From Alphaproteobacteria bacterium (GTDB lineage: Bacteria; Pseudomonadota; Alphaproteobacteria; Rhizobiales; Rhizobiaceae): a stretch of DNA of 64,000 nucleotides. The stretch lies in the NCBI GenBank assembly GCA_016861165.1, contig BOKV01000001.1:62001-126000 (forward strand), given 5' to 3'. The notes under the pieces are model-generated. The model did no database searches. It saw only the letters and a list, made by a program, of their open reading frames with translations, and was not told where the DNA came from. The position numbers were made by a program, and so were the translations under genes. This document shows positions 9,169 to 17,854 of the stretch, in pieces (the first letter of the stretch is position 1; each line of letters starts with the position of its first letter).

Positions 9169-10091
9169 TGGACGGCAAATACAGGCAGGTGGCCTATTAT
9201 CCGGGCTGCGCGCTGGAAGGAACCGGGCACGCCTACAACCGCTCGACCAAGGCGGTCGGCAAGGCGCTCGGGCTCGATCTGGTCGAACTGAACAACTGGA
9301 ACTGCTGCGGCGCCATGGAGGTCAAGAACGTCGACCCCAAGCTGCAGACCTACCTGTCGGCCCGCAACCTGTCGATCGCCGAACAGATGGGCTTCGACAC
9401 GGTGATGGCGCCGTGCAACGGCTGCTACCACAACCTGAAGAAAGCCGAATACGACCTCGCCCATGACCCGGCCTCGCGCGAGGTCAATCAGCGGCTGTCG
9501 AAGAAGGCCGGCCATGGCAATTACGAGGCCGGCAAGGTGGAGACCATCCACGCGCTCGACTGGATCAAGCACTCGCTCGGCGAGGAGGGCCTCAGGGCCA
9601 GGGTGAAGCACTCGCTGAAGGGCCTCAAGGTCGCCAACTATTACGGCTGCATGTACACGCGCCCGCGCCACATTTTCCCGGAGAAGGACAAGGGTCCGGG
9701 CTCGGAATCGACCTCCAAGCCGCATTTCATGGACGACCTGCTGGCGGCCGCCGGTGCCGACAATGTCGACTATCCGCTGAAGACGGCCTGCTGCGGCGGC
9801 GCCCACACGCTGTCGGATTCCGACACATCGACAAAACTCGTGCTCAACCTGCTGGAGACGGCCGAGGCCTGCGGCGCCGATGTGATCGCCACGGAATGCC
9901 CGACCTGCCATACCGGGCTCGAAATGCACCAGGTGCGTGCCGAGAAGGTGTTTGGCAGGAAGACGAAGGTCAAGATATTGTACTTCACCCAGCTTCTCGG
10001 CGTGGCGCTCGGCCTGTCGCCGAGAAAGGTGGGCGTGCACGAGAACATGTCGGAATCGCGCGATCTCCTGCGCGAGAAGGGGCTGGCCTGA
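9165..10091 (+). CDS. hdrB2: sHdrB2, CCG-domain subunit
   Basis: YYPGCALEGTG, NNWNCCGAMEV, MAPCNGCYHNLK, TACCGGAHTLSD, ATECPTCHTGLEMH: two CCG domains. Confidence 0.93.
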   Translation: MMDGKYRQVAYYPGCALEGTGHAYNRSTKAVGKALGLDLVELNNWNCCGAMEVKNVDPKLQTYLSARNLSIAEQMGFDTVMAPCNGCYHNLKKAEYDLAHDPASREVNQRLSKKAGHGNYEAGKVETIHALDWIKHSLGEEGLRARVKHSLKGLKVANYYGCMYTRPRHIFPEKDKGPGSESTSKPHFMDDLLAAAGADNVDYPLKTACCGGAHTLSDSDTSTKLVLNLLETAEACGADVIATECPTCHTGLEMHQVRAEKVFGRKTKVKILYFTQLLGVALGLSPRKVGVHENMSESRDLLREKGLA

Positions 10092-10585
10092 TGGCGGCGC
10101 TGGCGCAACGGGTGAAAGGGCAGGCGGCAACGCTGCTCGCGCGCCTTGACGCGATGGTCGCGCTCGACGAGGCGGTGCTGGCCGCCTCGGCCGAACCGCT
10201 GGCGGGCGAACTTGTCGCCGTCGGCGAGAAGGTGCTCGAGGCCTGGCTTGCCGCTCGCGATGCGGCACCGACGCAACGGCAAGTCGAGGGCTTCCGCCTG
10301 CTTGCCCTGCACCGCCAGGGAGCCAGGGGCGATCCGAGCTTCAACGCCTGCCGCGAGAGCTGCCGCGAACTGGTCTACCGGACCAACTGCGCCCGGCTGG
10401 CGGAGGAGCCGGCCGACGCGGCGCGGGAGTTGCGCCTCGCCGCCATGGTTGCCCGCCATCTCGTTCTCTTCATCGACGGCAAGCTGGAAAACGCCGGCCT
10501 CGGCGAATTCTGCTGCTCGTCGCGACCGCTTCGCCAGACGGTGGCGGCCCTGCCCGCCACCGCCGGCGACCAGACAGGAGCATGA
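10091..10585 (+). CDS. Uncharacterised Cys-containing protein in sHdr operon
   Basis: ATG overlaps hdrB2 stop; 164 aa; FNACRESCRELVYRTNCARL and GEFCCSSRPLR. Confidence 0.7.
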   Translation: MAALAQRVKGQAATLLARLDAMVALDEAVLAASAEPLAGELVAVGEKVLEAWLAARDAAPTQRQVEGFRLLALHRQGARGDPSFNACRESCRELVYRTNCARLAEEPADAARELRLAAMVARHLVLFIDGKLENAGLGEFCCSSRPLRQTVAALPATAGDQTGA

Positions 10586-10588
10586 CCG

Positions 10589-11029
10589 ATGCCGCAGGTG
10601 CGAGGCTGCAACCTTCCCGACGAACTGCTCTATGATGTCGACAACAACATCTGGTACCGGGAGAATCCCGACGGCAGCGTCACGCTCGGCATGACGGCGG
10701 TGGCCGCCGCGATGGCCGGCCCGCTGGTGGCGTTCACGCCCAAGAAGGCCGGCCGGCCGGTGCAGGAGGGCAAATCCTGCGCGACCGTGGAATCGGGCAA
10801 GTGGGTCGGCCCGGCCAAGATCGCCTTCGACGCGGAGATCGTCGAGACCAACGACGCGCTCGGCGACGACCCCAAGCTCGCCAATGCCGACCCCTACGGC
10901 CAGGGCTGGCTGGTCAAGGTGCGGCCGGCCGACTGGGCGGCGGCAAGGGCCGGGCTCGTCCCCGGCACCGAGGTTGCCGGGCCGTACGAGGCCAAGATGA
11001 CCGCCGACGGCTTTGCCGGCTGCGCCTGA
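10589..11029 (+). CDS. lbpA: Lipoate-binding protein LbpA (GcvH-like)
   Basis: GcvH-like with lipoyl-lysine context CATVESGKWVGP; linked to hdr genes. Confidence 0.9.
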   Translation: MPQVRGCNLPDELLYDVDNNIWYRENPDGSVTLGMTAVAAAMAGPLVAFTPKKAGRPVQEGKSCATVESGKWVGPAKIAFDAEIVETNDALGDDPKLANADPYGQGWLVKVRPADWAAARAGLVPGTEVAGPYEAKMTADGFAGCA

Positions 11030-11113
11030 GGAACACGCCTGCATTACCGCTGCCCGGGCGGGAGGCCGGGCGAACAGGGACCGTTCGCGGACCCGACTAC
11101 AAGGTGAACCGAG

Positions 11114-11608
11114 ATGAACGCCGAAGCCAATGCCAAGTCGATGAGCATGATCGTCACCAAGGGATCGCTCGACTGGGCCTATCCCCCCTTCATCCTGTCG
11201 ACGACGGCCGCCGCGATGGGCCTCAACGTGACGATGTTCTTCACCTTCTACGGGTTGACGCTGTTGAAGAAGAAGCTCGACCTGCAGGTCACCACGCTCG
11301 GCAACCCGGCAATGGCCATGCCGATGTTCGGCATGCATGTCGGCATGCCCAACATCGTCTCGGCCATTCCGGGCGTCGACGCGGCGGCGAGCGTGATGAT
11401 GAAGAATCTGATCAAGAGGAAGGGCGTCGCCTCGATCGAGGAACTGCGCGACACGGCGCTCGATGCCGACGTCAAGATGATCGCCTGCCAGATGACGATG
11501 GACCTGTTCGAGTACACGCCGGACGACCTGATCGAGGGGCCGGTGCTCGGGGGCGCCGCGACCTACATCGAGGAAGCGACGAAAAGCGACATCAATCTGT
11601 TCATATGA
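11114..11608 (+). CDS. DsrE/DsrF/DrsH-like sulfur carrier protein (second DsrE)
   Basis: 164 aa; MIVTKGSLDWAYPPFILSTTAAAMGLNVTMFFTFYGL..MIACQMTMDLFEY. Confidence 0.82.
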   Translation: MNAEANAKSMSMIVTKGSLDWAYPPFILSTTAAAMGLNVTMFFTFYGLTLLKKKLDLQVTTLGNPAMAMPMFGMHVGMPNIVSAIPGVDAAASVMMKNLIKRKGVASIEELRDTALDADVKMIACQMTMDLFEYTPDDLIEGPVLGGAATYIEEATKSDINLFI

Positions 11609-11653
11609 GCCCCACTCCCGGAGATGGAGGCGGCATCGGACAAGAGGAACGAC

Positions 11654-11881
11654 ATGGCTGACCAGGTACTCGACGTGAAGGGGCTGAACTGCCCGCTGCC
11701 CATACTGCGCGCCAAGAAGGCGCTCAAGGACATGGCGACGGGATCGACGCTGCAGGTGCTGGCGACCGATCCCGGCGCGGTCAAGGACTTCGAGGCGTTC
11801 TGCCGCACCACCGGCAACGAACTGCTGGAATCGAGCAATGACAACAAGGTCTTCTCGTTCGTGATCAAGAAGACCGCCTGA
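11654..11881 (+). CDS. tusA: Sulfur carrier protein TusA
   Basis: 75 aa, LDVKGLNCPLPILRAKKAL signature. Confidence 0.95.
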   Translation: MADQVLDVKGLNCPLPILRAKKALKDMATGSTLQVLATDPGAVKDFEAFCRTTGNELLESSNDNKVFSFVIKKTA

Positions 11882-11890
11882 TCCCTTCCT

Positions 11891-11934
11891 GGCCGGGCCG
11901 CTCACCGCATGGCGGGAGGCCCGGCCGCCCTTTC
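11891..11934 (+). terminator. Candidate hairpin terminator after tusA
   Basis: GGCCGGGCC (11891-11899) / GGCCCGGCC (11918-11926) then GCCCTTTC. Confidence 0.45.
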
Positions 11935-12043
11935 CCGCGTCAATTCGCGCGCCCGGGTGGCGGCGCGCGGGCCTTTCAAGCCGCGTGCGGAACGATTACA
12001 TGTTCCGCATCATATTCTGTTTCTTCTATGTATGGAGGCTGAG

Positions 12044-12433
12044 ATGGCCTACACCATCGACCGAGACTTCGCCGGAGAGGACTTCGCCGCCGTCGTCGAA
12101 CGCACCCGCGCCGCGCTGTCCGGCCAGGGCTTCGGCGTGCTGACCGAGATCGACGTCAAGGCGACGCTGAAGAAGAAGCTCGGCGTTGACGTCGACGACT
12201 ACCTCATCCTCGGTGCCTGCAATCCGACCATGGCGCACAAGGCCATGCAGATGGAGCCGCGCATCGGCGCCATGCTGCCCTGCAACGTCATCGTGCGCGC
12301 GCTCGGGTCCGGCAAGGTCGCGGTCAGCGCCATAGATCCCGTCGCCTCGATGGCTGCGGTCGACAATGACGAGCTGAAATCGGTTGCCGGCCAGGTCCGC
12401 GCCATGCTCCAGACCGCCGTCGCCGCCATCTGA
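12044..12433 (+). CDS. DUF302 domain protein
   Basis: MAYTIDRDFAGEDFAAVVERTRAALSGQGFGVLTEIDVKATLKKKLGVDVDDYLILGACNPTMAHKAM..; GGAGG just upstream. Confidence 0.85.
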   Translation: MAYTIDRDFAGEDFAAVVERTRAALSGQGFGVLTEIDVKATLKKKLGVDVDDYLILGACNPTMAHKAMQMEPRIGAMLPCNVIVRALGSGKVAVSAIDPVASMAAVDNDELKSVAGQVRAMLQTAVAAI

Positions 12434-12452
12434 TCCGGTTCCCTCCCGCCTT

Positions 12453-12492
12453 GCCTCCCGGTTTTTCTCTCGACCGGGAGGCATCTTTTTCT
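12453..12492 (+). terminator. Rho-independent terminator
   Basis: GCCTCCCGGT (12453-12462) / ACCGGGAGGC (12473-12482) followed by ATCTTTTTCTC. Confidence 0.85.
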
Positions 12493-12514
12493 CGTTGTAT
12501 TGCCGCATGTTATC

Positions 12515-12530
12515 TAGAATATTTATAAAG
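12515..12530. promoter_or_regulatory. Second copy of the TAGAATAT..TTATAAAG element
   Basis: TAGAATATTTATAAAG, matching halves at 3831-3838 and 3843-3850. Confidence 0.4.
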
Positions 12531-12667
12531 AAAACCATTTGACTCCTGTTATGCTGCGGCCTAACCATCCAGCGTTCAAACGCACGGGACCAAACGATGA
12601 TGGTCGCCCGATTGACGCCTAGACCCTGCCCTCCGCTTCCCCCATGGCGGCGCCGCCGGGCCGGCCG

Positions 12668-13171
12668 ATGAGCCGCCGCGTCCGCAGCTATCTTTCGCGG
12701 CCGCCCGAGCGGCTGGTCGTTGGCGGCTATCGCCACTGGCTCACCGGCTGCGCGACCGGGACGCTCACCCACTGGCTCGCCGCACGCGACCTCTACACCT
12801 CGCTGCTCGCTGCCGACGGGGCCGACATGGCGCTGGCCGCGCTCGGAAATTTCGTCGCCACGCTCGGACGTTGCGCCACCTGCCCGCTGCGCTTCCTGCC
12901 CTCGGGAACCGACTGCGTGTGCCGCGATGAAGGCCTTGTCCTCGGCCTCGTCGCCGGCATCCAGTGCGGTGACGAGGAAGCCCTTCATTGCGCCGCGGCA
13001 GCGCTCGCCTGCCGCCGGCGCCGCGACGAAATGCTGGTCGAGGCGGGGGCCTATGCGCTGATGCTCAAATCGCTCGGCCAGCTGCTGATGCCGATCCCGG
13101 CCGACGCCATCGCCGGCATCGCGCCGGGATCACCGGCGGTCGCGCCGGGCGGCAGGCCGACCTACCACTGA
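12668..13171 (+). CDS. Hypothetical Cys-rich protein
   Basis: Alternative ATG at 12644; CATC-x10-CVC motif (GRCATCPLRFLPSGTDCVCRDEG). Confidence 0.55.
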   Translation: MSRRVRSYLSRPPERLVVGGYRHWLTGCATGTLTHWLAARDLYTSLLAADGADMALAALGNFVATLGRCATCPLRFLPSGTDCVCRDEGLVLGLVAGIQCGDEEALHCAAAALACRRRRDEMLVEAGAYALMLKSLGQLLMPIPADAIAGIAPGSPAVAPGGRPTYH

Positions 13172-13273
13172 TCAGCCGGCGAGAGGCAGGCGAAACCTGC
13201 CTTGACATCGGTCAAGGACGCTGCCTGCCTGCCGGCGCAGGCTGTTTGGCGACAGGTGCTGGAGACAAAAGCG

Positions 13274-13927
13274 GTGACGTTTGCCGACCGCCAGGATGCC
13301 GGATCGCGGCTTGCCGACGCGCTGGAACACCTGCGCGGCCAGCCGGTCGTGGTGCTCGCCCTGCCGCGCGGCGGGGTGCCGGTCGCCGCCGAGATCGCCG
13401 CCCGGCTGGCGGCGCCGCTCGACCTGTTGCTGGTGCGCAAGATCGGCGTGCCATGGCAGCCGGAACTGGCGATGGGTGCCGTGGTCGACGGCGCCGAGCC
13501 GATCATCGTCAGGAACGAAGACATCATCCGCTTGGCCGGCATTTCGCAGTCCCAGTTCGAAGCCGTTTGCCAGCGCGAGGTCGCCGAGATCGAGCGGCGG
13601 CGGCGGCGCTACCTGGCCGGCCGGCCGCCCGCAGATGTCGCCGGCAAGGTGGTCATCGTCGTCGACGACGGCATCGCCACCGGCGCCACCGTGCGCGCCG
13701 CCCTGCGCGGGCTGGCCGGACGGCGACCGGGAAGGATCGTCCTCGCCGTCCCGGTGGCGCCGCCGGACACGATCATCCAGTTCGAGGCTCTTGCCGACGA
13801 GGTGATCTGCCTGGCACAGCCGCAACACTTCGCGGCGATCGGTGCCCACTACCGCGATTTTCGCCAGCTCGATGACGACGAGGTGATCGCCGTCCTGGCG
13901 GCGCACGCCCAGGCCCCAGGACGGTAG
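13274..13927 (+). CDS. Phosphoribosyltransferase
   Basis: PRPP motif VVIVVDDGIATGATVRAAL; LALPRGGVPVAAEIA; GTG start preceded by GGAG (start uncertain). Confidence 0.8.
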   Translation: MTFADRQDAGSRLADALEHLRGQPVVVLALPRGGVPVAAEIAARLAAPLDLLLVRKIGVPWQPELAMGAVVDGAEPIIVRNEDIIRLAGISQSQFEAVCQREVAEIERRRRRYLAGRPPADVAGKVVIVVDDGIATGATVRAALRGLAGRRPGRIVLAVPVAPPDTIIQFEALADEVICLAQPQHFAAIGAHYRDFRQLDDDEVIAVLAAHAQAPGR

Positions 13928-13948
13928 GCGCGGGCGGCGGCGCGACCG

Positions 13949-14509
13949 TCAGGCGGCGGCGCGCCACTTGATCGAGCAGCCGATCGAGGCGATCTGGTCG
14001 CGCGGTCCGATCCCGGTGCGCGCGATCATCAACATGGCATCGTAGAGGTCACGCCTGGTGCCCGGCGCCGGTGGCTGCAGCCGGGCGGCATCGAGCCGGC
14101 CGCGATACTGCAGCTCGAAATTCCGGTTGAAGCCGAAGAAGTCCGGCGTGCAGACCGCGCCATAGCCGCGCGCCACCGTCTGGTCCTCGTCGTGCAGATA
14201 GGGGAAGGTGAGGCGGTGCTGGCTGGCGAAGGCGGCCATGTTCTCGAAGGAATCCTCCGGATAGGCGTCCGCGTCGTTGGAGCAGATGGCGACAAAGCCG
14301 ACGCCGTGGGCATCGAGGTCGGTCGCCACCGTGACGATCCGGTCGATGACGGCCTGCACGTAGGGGCAGTGGTTGCAGATGAAGACGACGACCAGCCCGT
14401 TGGCGCCGGCACTGGTCAAGATCGAATGGGTGCGGCCATCGGTGCCCGGCAGGCGGGCATCGATCGCCTTCCAGCCGAAATCGCAGATTGGCGGTTGCGC
14501 TGCCATCAT
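13949..14509 (-). CDS. Thioredoxin/AhpC-TSA-like family protein
   Basis: VVVFICNHCPYVQAVIDRIV; thioredoxin-like fold pattern. Confidence 0.75.
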   Translation of the reverse strand: MMAAQPPICDFGWKAIDARLPGTDGRTHSILTSAGANGLVVVFICNHCPYVQAVIDRIVTVATDLDAHGVGFVAICSNDADAYPEDSFENMAAFASQHRLTFPYLHDEDQTVARGYGAVCTPDFFGFNRNFELQYRGRLDAARLQPPAPGTRRDLYDAMLMIARTGIGPRDQIASIGCSIKWRAAA

Positions 14510-14552
14510 GCCCTCCGTTTCACAGGCCCAACGCAGGTTTCAACGACTGCGT

Positions 14553-15383
14553 TCATGATGGCTGCGGCGCAGCCGGCTCGCCGCGCATCAGCAGCACCGG
14601 CGCGGCCGAAGCCGAGAGGATGGCGCGCGCCGTCTGGTCGTCGTCGAACAAGGGCCCGGCCATGCCGGCGACCACGCACCAGGGATGCAGGCGGGTCAAC
14701 GCCCGCACCACTTCGCCGACCGAGCCGGCCTCCAGGCGCAGGATCTCCTGCCCGGCCGGCGGCCGGTCGCCCGCGCCGCGCCGGCCATGGGCGATGACGA
14801 TCAGCGAAAGGTCCAGGCCCCTGGCGATTTCCTCGCCCAGTTCAACGATGCGCTGGCCGCTGTCGCCGCCCTCGTCGATGACGACGACCGGGCCGTCCTT
14901 GCGCTGGTCTTGGCCGGCGGCGATCAGCACCCCGGCCGCTTCGGGCGGGATGCGGCGCAGTGCGGCGACGGCGTCGGCGGCGGTGACCCCGCCCGAGAAG
15001 CCGGCCAGCACGACCACGTCGCCGCTGCGGCATTCGCTGGTCAGCGCCGAGACGATGTCGCCGCGCAGCGCCGCGAAATCCCAGGCAATGCGCAGGCGGC
15101 GGGCGCGCTCGGCCAGCTCCTGGCGCAGGCGGCGGGCCGACAGCAGGAACGCCTGTTCGAGTTCCGTCCGGCTGAGGTTGCGTGGGCCGGCCGATCCGCG
15201 CTTGATCGCCGTCGAGAACGGCAGGTCGGCGAGGTCGAGCAGCCCCGCCTCCTCGACGAACAGCCCCTTGAGGCTGGCCGAGCCGATTGCCGCCAGCCGC
15301 ACGGCGATTTCGACGGTGTGGCCCGACCCGGTGATCGCGCCCTGGCCGATGATCACGCGCCGATAGGTGAACCTGCCGCTCAT
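14553..15383 (-). CDS. UspA-like universal stress protein
   Basis: 276 aa; HPWCVVAGMAGPLFDDDQTARAILSASAAPVLLMRG; next to Lon-like gene. Confidence 0.45.
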   Translation of the reverse strand: MSGRFTYRRVIIGQGAITGSGHTVEIAVRLAAIGSASLKGLFVEEAGLLDLADLPFSTAIKRGSAGPRNLSRTELEQAFLLSARRLRQELAERARRLRIAWDFAALRGDIVSALTSECRSGDVVVLAGFSGGVTAADAVAALRRIPPEAAGVLIAAGQDQRKDGPVVVIDEGGDSGQRIVELGEEIARGLDLSLIVIAHGRRGAGDRPPAGQEILRLEAGSVGEVVRALTRLHPWCVVAGMAGPLFDDDQTARAILSASAAPVLLMRGEPAAPQPS

Positions 15384-17854
15384 GCGCCCTCGCCTGCCGC
15401 TTCGGGTTCCTCGCCCTGGCCGGCGACGCCGAACCGCCGCCGCGTCGCCGCGAACGCGTTCAGCTTCGCCTCGACCCGGCCGTTGACGGTGCCGCCGGCA
15501 AAGCGGCCGTCCGTGCCGCGCTCGCCGGCCGCCACCCCGGTCAGGAGCTCGATGCCCTGATCGACGGTACCGACCGGGTGGATGTGGAACCGGCCGGCGC
15601 GGGCGGCCGCCACCACGTCATGGCGCAGCATCAGGTTCTTGACGTTCGCCGCCGGGATCAGCACGCCCTGGTCGCCGGTGAGCCCGCGCTGAAGGCAGGT
15701 GTCGAAGAAGCCCTCGATCTTCTCGTTCACGCCGCCGATCGCCTGAACCTGGCCGAGCTGGTTGACCGAGCCGGTGACGGCGAAATGCTGGCGGATCGCC
15801 ACCTCGCCCAGCGCCGAAAGCAGCGCATAGAGTTCCGCCGATGAGGCACTGTCGCCGTCGACGCCGCCATAGGACTGCTCGAACACCAGGCTCGCCCACA
15901 GCGATATCGGCGCGTCGAGGGCATAGCGCGAGGCGAGGAAGCTCGACAGGATCAGCACGCCCTTGGAATGGATCGGCCCGCCCAGCTCCACCTCGCGCTC
16001 GATGTCGACCACCTTGCCGGAACCCATGCGGACCCGCGCGGTGATGCGGGTCGGCCGGCCGAAGCTGAAACTGCCGAGACTCAGCACCGACAGGCCGTTG
16101 ACCTGGCCAACCACGGCCCCCTCGGTGTCGATCAGCACGGTGCCGCGGGCGATCATCTCCTGGGAGCGGGCGCGCAGCCGGTCGGCGCGGTAGATCGACT
16201 GGGCGATCGCCTTGTCGACATGCTCGGCGGCGACGACCTCGGCGCCGGCGTCGCCCGCCCAGAAATCGGCCTCGCACAGCAAATCGGTGAGCGGCCCGAC
16301 GCGCAGCGACAGCTTCTCGGCGTCCTCGCTCCAGCGGCTCAGCTCGTCGATGACGCGGGCCACCGCGCCGGCCGCCAGCGGCCGCAGCCGCCGGGTCGCG
16401 GCGATGCCGGCGATAAGCCGCGCATAGAGGGCGACGGTCGCCTCGTCGCGGTCGGCGCGATCGTCGAAATCGGCCTCGACCTTGAACAGCCGGGCGAAAT
16501 CGGGATCAAGATTGACCAGCAGGTAGTAGATGATCGGGTCGCCGATCAGCACCACCTTGACCGACAGCGGCACCGGGTCGGGCTGCAGCGATATGGTGCT
16601 GACCAGGCTCAGCTGCTCGGCCGGCGAGCCGATGGTGATGGCGCCGTTGGCGAGGCAGCGCTTCAGCGCGTCCCAGGCGAAAGGCTCGGTCAGCACGCGC
16701 ACGGCGTCGAGCACCAGATAGCCGCCATTGGCCCGATGCAGCGCCCCCGGCTTGATCAGCATGAAGTCGGTCACCAGCGCGCCCATCTGCGCGATGTGTT
16801 CGATGCGTCCGACCAGGTTGGCCATGGTCGGGTGCGGCTCGAACACGACCGGGGCGCCCGCCGTGGCGCCGTCGCCGGCCGCCTCATTGGCGACGACGAC
16901 GTTGACGCCGTAGCGGCGCAGCCGCGCGTCGCGACGGTCAGGCGAGCCGACCGCCATCTGCGCCTCGGCCTGGGCCGCCTCCAGGAACATGTCCACATGG
17001 GCGACCAGGTCCTTGTGCACCTCCTCGAGATAGGCGGTCAGTTCGGCCGAACCGGCGAACTGGCGCTTGATCTCGCCCATCGCGGCGGCGACGGCCAGTT
17101 CGGCCATCTCGGCGGTAAGTTCCCTGATCTTCTGGCGGCGGGTCTTTTCGAGCGCCGGCAACTGTTGGAGAATGTGCTCAAGCTCCTTCTGCAGCTCCTG
17201 GATCGAGCGCTCGATTTCGCGCCGCTCGGCCTCCGGCAGCGCGTTGAAGACCTCGGGCTTGATCACCTGGCCGCCGCGCTGCGGGGCCAAGGCGAAACCC
17301 ATCGGCGTGCGCAGGATGGCCACCGACTGGGCCTGCGCCCGCTCCTGCAAGGCCTCGAAGGCCTGCTCCTGGCTGTTCTTGGCCTCCTCGTCGATGGCGC
17401 CACGCCGGTTCTGATATTCCTCGGCCTCGAACAGGGCTGGAATGGCCGCGCGCAGGTCGTCGACCAGCTCCTCCATCGCCTTGGCGAAGCGACTCGCCTC
17501 GCCGGGCGGCAGGCCGATCGCGCGCGGCCGGTGGTTCTCGGCGAAGTTGTTGACATAGAGCCAGTCAAGCGGCGCCGGCTCGGCCGCCGCCCTTGCCTGC
17601 AGCCGCTCGGCGATCGCCGTGTGCTTGCCGGTGCCGCGGGCGCCATGGGCGAAGACGTTGAAGCCCGGCTGGCGGATGCTGGCGCCGAATTCGAGCGCGC
17701 TCAGCGCCCGCTGCTGGCCGATCAGCTGCGGTGCGGCGGCCAGTTCGGCGGTCGTCGCGAAGCCGAGCGATGTGGGGTCGCAGCGGCAGCACAGCCGCTC
17801 GGCAGGCAAGGGCGGCGGCGGGCCGCCGGCGGGTTGCAAGGTCTCGCTCGCCAT
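15380..17854 (-). CDS. Lon-like ATP-dependent protease (AAA plus S16 domain)
   Basis: HGARGTGKHTAIAERL Walker A; C-terminal S16 region with GGVDGDSASSAELYALLSAL. Confidence 0.85.
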   Translation of the reverse strand: MASETLQPAGGPPPPLPAERLCCRCDPTSLGFATTAELAAAPQLIGQQRALSALEFGASIRQPGFNVFAHGARGTGKHTAIAERLQARAAAEPAPLDWLYVNNFAENHRPRAIGLPPGEASRFAKAMEELVDDLRAAIPALFEAEEYQNRRGAIDEEAKNSQEQAFEALQERAQAQSVAILRTPMGFALAPQRGGQVIKPEVFNALPEAERREIERSIQELQKELEHILQQLPALEKTRRQKIRELTAEMAELAVAAAMGEIKRQFAGSAELTAYLEEVHKDLVAHVDMFLEAAQAEAQMAVGSPDRRDARLRRYGVNVVVANEAAGDGATAGAPVVFEPHPTMANLVGRIEHIAQMGALVTDFMLIKPGALHRANGGYLVLDAVRVLTEPFAWDALKRCLANGAITIGSPAEQLSLVSTISLQPDPVPLSVKVVLIGDPIIYYLLVNLDPDFARLFKVEADFDDRADRDEATVALYARLIAGIAATRRLRPLAAGAVARVIDELSRWSEDAEKLSLRVGPLTDLLCEADFWAGDAGAEVVAAEHVDKAIAQSIYRADRLRARSQEMIARGTVLIDTEGAVVGQVNGLSVLSLGSFSFGRPTRITARVRMGSGKVVDIEREVELGGPIHSKGVLILSSFLASRYALDAPISLWASLVFEQSYGGVDGDSASSAELYALLSALGEVAIRQHFAVTGSVNQLGQVQAIGGVNEKIEGFFDTCLQRGLTGDQGVLIPAANVKNLMLRHDVVAAARAGRFHIHPVGTVDQGIELLTGVAAGERGTDGRFAGGTVNGRVEAKLNAFAATRRRFGVAGQGEEPEAAGEGA

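Noticed and set aside
4339-10091. Methanogen-type heterodisulfide reductase / electron-bifurcating HdrABC
   Set aside because: Duplicated HdrB/HdrC, short HdrA, Hyp, LbpA, DsrE and TusA indicate the sulfur-oxidising sHdr type
9770-11905. 711-aa minus-strand ORF across hdrB2-lbpA-dsrE-tusA
   Set aside because: Antisense to five well-supported genes; no recognisable domain
12508-12530. Possible fourth MarR-type site TTATCTAGAATATT
   Set aside because: Right half lacks ATAAC and it is far from the hydroxycinnamate genes; fits the sulfur-locus element better
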